From Paenibacillus dokdonensis (GTDB lineage Bacteria; Bacillota; Bacilli; Paenibacillales; Paenibacillaceae), in NCBI RefSeq assembly GCF_004916975.1, contig NZ_STGQ01000001.1, positions 1,636,993-1,700,992 of the forward strand: DNA of 64,000 bases, in the 5' to 3' direction. Below are positions 63,108 to 64,000 of this stretch, piece by piece. The notes under the pieces are model-generated. The model was not told where the DNA came from and did no database searches. It saw only the letters and a list, made by a program, of their open reading frames with translations. Each line of letters begins with the position of its first letter. The stretch's first letter is position 1. The position numbers and the translations under genes were made by a program.

Positions 63108-63136
63108 TTGTCATATGGGTGAGAACGTGGTAAAGT
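63108..63136 (+). promoter_or_regulatory. Sigma-A promoter of the TetR gene
   Basis: TTGTCA (63108-63113), 17-bp spacer, TAAAGT (63131-63136). Confidence 0.55.
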
Positions 63137-63220
63137 AGGAAATGACCTTATGACTGAAATTGATTTGTGGTCATGCAAACGAAGTATGGTGTTAGATGGG
63201 AGGGGAAAAGCATAGGAACG

Positions 63221-63793
63221 GTGGATCGTAGAAAACAGGTGCTCGAAGCAGCTTCGAGATCATTTGCTTTGTTTGGCTACAAAGCGACGACGATGGAGCA
63301 GGTTGCCAAAATCGCGAATGTGGGGAAAGGAACCATTTACACGTTTTTTGATACCAAGGAACAGCTGTTTGATGAAATTTTGCGTGGTGTCATTTCTGAA
63401 ATGAAAACCATCATCCAGCGGGAAGTTGACCATGATAAAACATTTTTTGATAATCTGTTCCGCGTATTGGACTCTCTCCTGGAATTCCGAAGTGAGCACG
63501 AACTCCTCATGAAGCTGTCCCAGGAAGTCCGGGACTTTGGTACACCCCAATCTCAGGAAGCGATGAACCAGGTAGAAAGCGTCATTCTGACATATATCGA
63601 AAAAGAGATCCGGCATGCCATTGCTCAACGTGAGCTGCGTGATTGTGATCCCTGCATTGTTTCTTTTTTAATGTTTAAAATGTACGTTGCGTTGACATCT
63701 GAATGGAATAAGAATCACGAACCCCTGACAAAAGATCAGATCAAAGAGCATATCCGCCTCTTTTTGGAAGATGGTCTCGCTGTGCACGCGTAA
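63221..63793 (+). CDS. TetR/AcrR-family transcriptional regulator
   Basis: 190 residues from GTG 63221. N-terminal HTH: RRKQVLEAASRSFALFGYKA, TTMEQVAKIANVGKGTIYTFFDTKEQL, then a helical C-terminal domain of ~140 residues. The start is unclear: GGGAGGGG (63198-63205) is spaced best for an ATA codon at 63212, GTG 63221 fits the usual beginning of the family, and ATG 63173 lacks a ribosome site. It probably controls the gene beginning at 63977, as is common for TetR genes (inference). Confidence 0.85.
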   Translation: MDRRKQVLEAASRSFALFGYKATTMEQVAKIANVGKGTIYTFFDTKEQLFDEILRGVISEMKTIIQREVDHDKTFFDNLFRVLDSLLEFRSEHELLMKLSQEVRDFGTPQSQEAMNQVESVILTYIEKEIRHAIAQRELRDCDPCIVSFLMFKMYVALTSEWNKNHEPLTKDQIKEHIRLFLEDGLAVHA

Positions 63794-63849
63794 CCGCATA
63801 GCAGGAAACTCAACATAACTTAGAAGCCACCAAACCAATCGATTATATA

Positions 63850-63895
63850 CGAAAAGCTTCGAACGGCTAAAACTTTCGAAGCTGCTTTCGTTTGC
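63850..63895 (+). terminator. Hairpin terminator after TetR gene
   Basis: AGCTTCGAA (63855-63863) pairs with TTCGAAGCT (63875-63883), extended by CGAAA/TTTCG. Confidence 0.6.
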
Positions 63896-63976
63896 GTATG
63901 TATGACCAAATGAAGAAATCAGTCAGAGATATTGAGAGAGATTTAACAACTTAGAAAAAGGGGGACTATCACTTAT

Positions 63977-64000
63977 ATGAATGCAATATCCGTGTTTTTC
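63977..64000 (+). CDS. Start of next gene (cut by window end)
   Basis: ATG 63977 after AGGGGGA (spacing ~12) opens with MNAISVFF and runs off the window. A hydrophobic start so close to a TetR gene suggests a membrane protein or exporter, but eight residues cannot settle it. Confidence 0.4.

Overview
The window looks like chromosomal DNA of a spore-forming, Gram-positive Paenibacillus-type bacterium (Bacillales, Paenibacillaceae). The evidence is moderate GC with strong AGGAGG-type ribosome binding sites, a spore germination receptor operon (GerB/GerA/GerC), a spore-coat transglutaminase (Tgl), SLH-domain surface anchoring, futalosine-pathway menaquinone genes, and many two-component systems next to ABC transporters. 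No rRNA, tRNA, CRISPR array or prophage was seen. The only clear mobile element is one IS with a YREK-type DDE transposase.

Layout. 1-2.7 kb: 3' end of an SLH-anchored surface protein, an ArsR-type regulator and the decayed remnant of its probable MFS transporter. 2.7-4.7 kb: a small membrane protein and a complete IS with 16-bp terminal inverted repeats. 4.9-9.8 kb: a membrane-anchored fusion of peptidoglycan amidase and polysaccharide deacetylase, followed by an OmpR/HisKA two-component system overlapping a beta-propeller-like lipoprotein gene. 9.9-11 kb: a relic of a BNR-repeat gene and a DMT transporter. 11.1-15.1 kb: a zinc uptake locus, adcC-adcB-adcA plus a COG0523 zinc metallochaperone (YciC/ZagA type), preceded by three Zur-box-like palindromes. 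15.3-16.8 kb: YolD-like protein and zinc alcohol dehydrogenase.

17.0-25.1 kb: a ribose-type sugar ABC transporter (ATPase, permease, binding lipoprotein) followed by a YesN/YesM-type two-component system and a second sugar-binding-type protein whose gene overlaps the kinase; together they look like a periplasmic-binding-protein-sensed transport module. 25.1-31.4 kb: a methyltransferase, then a BcrA/LanFEG-like ABC exporter with its own two-component system and a secreted stalk-domain protein. The promoter of that last gene carries an 11-bp-period direct repeat typical of OmpR-family binding. 31.5-36.6 kb: an SgrR-like HTH/solute-binding regulator divergent from a 65-residue ORF, a GT2 glycosyltransferase, an SDR dehydrogenase with a palindromic cre-like operator, and a TetR regulator.

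36.8-46.5 kb: a chemoreceptor without an external sensor, tgl, a radical SAM/SPASM enzyme, an OsmC protein, a MocR regulator coupled to D-Ala-D-Ala ligase (ddlR-ddl type), an OatA-type O-acetyltransferase and a GNAT protein. 46.7-51.1 kb: a tubby-like protein, an ACT-domain malic enzyme, mqnD/mqnB and an NTF2-like protein. 51.1-56.9 kb: the germination operon, a divergent MurB homologue and a nitroreductase. 57.1-62.6 kb: a very large cytoplasmic hybrid histidine kinase with eight near-identical 92-residue HAMP-pair repeats, GAF, HisKA, HATPase and three receiver domains. The window ends with a small unknown protein, a TetR regulator and the start of one more gene.

The common theme is envelope maintenance and sensing: peptidoglycan amidase/deacetylase, Ddl, MurB, OatA, SLH protein, peptide-type exporter and several sensor kinases. 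Nothing is beyond doubt a new system. The strongest candidates for follow-up are the poly-HAMP hybrid kinase, the amidase-deacetylase fusion with its two-component/lipoprotein neighbours, the LanFEG-like exporter with a predicted regulator-bound promoter, and the two-binding-protein sugar module.
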